Assembly: GCA_937913075.1 (NCBI GenBank) | Contig: CALEPU010000074.1 | Span: forward strand, 1 to 6,807 | DNA from: an uncultured Clostridia bacterium | GTDB taxonomy: Bacteria > Bacillota > Clostridia > Christensenellales > CAG-138 | Direction: 5' to 3' | Length of the DNA stretch: 6,807 nt | Shown: positions 5,558 to 6,807 of the stretch, piece after piece | Layout: each line of letters begins with the position of its first letter | Position numbering within the stretch: the first letter of the stretch is position 1 | Made by a program: the position numbers and the translations under genes | The notes under the pieces: generated by a model | What the model saw: the letters and a program-made list of their open reading frames with translations, nothing else | What the model was told of the DNA's origin: nothing | The model's database searches: none

Positions 5558-6320
5558 AGCTGTTGTAAACTGCTTCGTATGTTTTGCGTGCATAGTATGC
5601 AGCCTGAGAGTTCGCTATTGCGGCGGCAACTGCGGCATTGTAAGCGCCCTTCGCAGCCATTTCGGTATTGAGCTGAGATTCCAAAGTGCGGAGCTGCGCA
5701 TTTAGCATCTTTTGATTATGATATTCCTGCTCCAAAATATTGAAAGCCTCCTTGAGGGTGTCGGCACGCATATTGGTAATGTATGACCTTATCTTATCGA
5801 CGGCATCAAGGTTTGTATACTGGAGCGGGAAGCGCCCGCAAATGCTGCTGCTGTTATAGACCTCGGGGATCTCCTTGAGGATTTCATCCTGCTTCTTGTG
5901 AAGTTTGTCGTAGGCTATATTTCTGAGCCTGCTCTTTTCGGCTTCAACGCGCTTGTTTTCTTTGCCTTTAAGGATAGCGCCTATCACAACCAAAATCAGA
6001 CCTGCGCCGAAAACCCATATGGTTGCCCAGCCGACAATAAACAAAATCAGACCGGTACGATTAACGGGTACCTGAGGATTAAAATTTAAGCCCTCATCCG
6101 CATTGCGATATTGCGCATATAACGTATCGAGCTTGAAGGCGGTTTGCTCCGCCTCGTCCAACAAGGCGAAAATCTCATTTCGATCCTTGGAAGAAGAAAT
6201 ATCCGCAGGAGCCTCCGCGCGAACCGCTGCGGGTTGAGAAGACGGCGCCAGCTGAGCCCCGCATATTGGGCATAACGCAGTGCCTTCGGCAAGCTCCTCT
6301 CCACATATATTACACTTCAT
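5556..6320 (-). CDS. Zinc-ribbon, transmembrane, coiled-coil protein
   Basis: A 254-residue protein, first gene of the leftward operon. The N-terminal zinc ribbon has C3-x2-C6 and C17-x2-C20. A Pro/Ala/Ser-rich linker (25-44) and an acidic helical segment (about 45-77) lead to a hydrophobic region at 89-117, either one long helix or a tight hairpin. The rest is charged and helical, with probable coiled coil at about 118-150 and 185-225, ending in an Ala/Tyr-rich tail. ATG at 6320-6318 follows GAGGAGGGGG (6337-6328). Its ribbon resembles that of the last operon gene, though the proteins are otherwise unlike. The promoter at 6410-6438 and the palindromes overlapping it suggest repression by the divergent XRE protein. 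The function is unknown; a membrane-anchored sensor or adaptor is a guess from architecture only. Confidence 0.85.
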   Translation of the reverse strand: MKCNICGEELAEGTALCPICGAQLAPSSQPAAVRAEAPADISSSKDRNEIFALLDEAEQTAFKLDTLYAQYRNADEGLNFNPQVPVNRTGLILFIVGWATIWVFGAGLILVVIGAILKGKENKRVEAEKSRLRNIAYDKLHKKQDEILKEIPEVYNSSSICGRFPLQYTNLDAVDKIRSYITNMRADTLKEAFNILEQEYHNQKMLNAQLRTLESQLNTEMAAKGAYNAAVAAAIANSQAAYYARKTYEAVYNS

Positions 6321-6409
6321 ACAATGACCCCCTCCTCAAATAGACATTTAATTGAATTGATGCGTTCATTCCGTTATTAACAGATGCTCAATGCAACCTC
6401 ATCGGATAT

Positions 6410-6438
6410 ATTCTACCACTGGGTCACAATATACGCAA
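6410..6438 (-). promoter_or_regulatory. Probable promoter of the leftward operon
   Basis: On the minus strand TTGCGT (6438-6433) is 17 bases from TAGAAT (6415-6410). The -10 matches consensus at five of six positions and has a TGG extension just upstream, which can offset the weaker -35 (three of six). Transcription would begin near 6403, about 83 bases before the first start codon. The -35 lies inside the first palindrome, so a protein bound there would block the promoter. Confidence 0.55.
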
Positions 6439-6458
6439 GTGCGTAAACGCAGGTGCGT
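6433..6458. promoter_or_regulatory. Tandem palindromic operator between the XRE gene and the operon
   Basis: Two near-identical 12-base palindromes, ACGCAAGTGCGT (6433-6444) and ACGCAGGTGCGT (6447-6458), have starts 14 bases apart. Each is ACGC, four bases, GCGT, as expected for a dimeric helix-turn-helix repressor. A further half-site, GTGCGT at 6483-6488, precedes the XRE start codon, as expected for autoregulation. The pair overlaps the -35 of the leftward promoter and lies just upstream of the AT-rich stretch (TATATT, 6463-6468) that may be the -10 of the XRE gene. Confidence 0.65.
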
Positions 6459-6488
6459 CAAATATATTATTATTAATCAGGGGTGCGT

Positions 6489-6728
6489 ATGATCAAGCAG
6501 GCTGTTGTTGCAAGATTTTTGGAAATTTGTGCCGAGCGCGGGATAAAGCTAAACGAGCTTGCCACGCTCTCCGGCGTTACGCCGTCGTCCGTTTACAGCA
6601 TGGTCGATCCGAAACGAAAGGAGCTGACTATCAACCTCATCAAAAAGCTCTGTGACGGACTTGATATCACCCTTGGGGAATTCTTTTCCGCAAAGCAGTT
6701 CAACGAGCTCGAGCAGGAGATCGAATAG
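6489..6728 (+). CDS. XRE-family helix-turn-helix transcriptional regulator
   Basis: A 79-residue single-domain protein, compact like many Cro/CI-type (HTH_3) repressors. The helix-turn-helix lies at about residues 20-40 (LNELATLSGVTPSSVYSMV), followed by the conserved NLIKKLCDGLDITLGEFF segment (49-66) and a short acidic tail. ATG at 6489 is preferred over GTG at 6483 because AGGGG (6479-6483) is then about 5 bases upstream, while it overlaps the GTG. It is transcribed away from the four-gene operon, with palindromic sites between. The likely role is repression of the operon and of itself, inferred from layout. No ligand-binding domain is present, so any signal would act through another protein. 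Confidence 0.88.
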   Translation: MIKQAVVARFLEICAERGIKLNELATLSGVTPSSVYSMVDPKRKELTINLIKKLCDGLDITLGEFFSAKQFNELEQEIE

Positions 6729-6752
6729 CACGAATTCCATTCCTTTTTTGAC

Positions 6753-6787
6753 GGGGCTGTTGCATTAATCACTCGATAGAAAAGCCC
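6753..6787 (+). other. IS-end-like sequence / weak hairpin after the XRE gene
   Basis: GGGGCTGTTGCA (6753-6764) resembles the GGxxCTGTTGCA ends of some IS6-family elements. GGGCT (6754-6758) can also pair with AGCCC (6783-6787) around a 24-base loop, but no T-run follows, so it is a poor terminator. The other end of an element, if any, would lie beyond the window. Apart from this I see nothing in the last 79 bases. Confidence 0.2.
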
Positions 6788-6807
6788 TCAAATAAATAAA
6801 CGCGGCA

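Noticed and set aside
1..6807. CRISPR array, tRNA or rRNA genes
   Set aside because: No regularly spaced repeats, and no tRNA cloverleaf or rRNA segments were recognised on either strand. A GGTTCCGAATC-like stretch on the minus strand near 2963-2972 lacks the other tRNA arms.

Overview
The window looks like a chromosomal segment of a Clostridia-type Bacillota, perhaps an uncultured gut member. The reasons are the strong AGGAGG-type ribosome binding sites on most genes, TTG and ATG starts, moderately high G+C coding DNA, and protein families common in that group: a MepA-like MATE pump, a one-domain RibF, small zinc-ribbon membrane proteins and a CFI-box-like protein. This assignment is inference from gene content only.

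Left part (1-2880, + strand). The window opens with what may be the last 21 codons of an upstream gene. A near-consensus promoter (103-131) then drives a short leader holding a 13-bp Rho-independent terminator hairpin (152-189). The hairpin lies inside a possible 17-codon leader ORF (152-205), whose stop codon touches the ATG of a MATE multidrug/cation antiporter gene (206-1651). This arrangement suggests transcription attenuation of the pump gene. Behind the pump gene is a second consensus promoter (1657-1685). It serves a two-gene unit: a small membrane protein with an HEYGH (HEXXH) motif (1715-2290) and, 5 bases later, an FAD-synthetase domain of the RibF type lacking the riboflavin kinase domain (2296-2880).

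Convergent gap (2881-3050). It holds a terminator that works best for the leftward operon (2904-2937) and an unexplained 60-base imperfect hairpin (2957-3016).

Right part (3051-6728). Four genes on the minus strand are closely spaced and look like one operon. In transcription order they are: a zinc-ribbon/transmembrane/coiled-coil protein; a Cys-rich protein with a CFI-box-like domain; a 520-residue Sel1-repeat protein; and a small zinc-ribbon protein with two membrane helices. Divergent from them is a 79-residue XRE-family repressor-like protein. Between the two lie two tandem 12-base palindromes, one of which overlaps the -35 element of the operon promoter, as expected for an operator. I know of no described function for this set. 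Two membrane-anchored zinc-ribbon proteins, a Sel1 scaffold and a Cys-rich protein under a dedicated repressor make it the best candidate here for an undescribed system. The last 79 bases hold no gene; a sequence resembling an insertion-sequence end begins near 6753.
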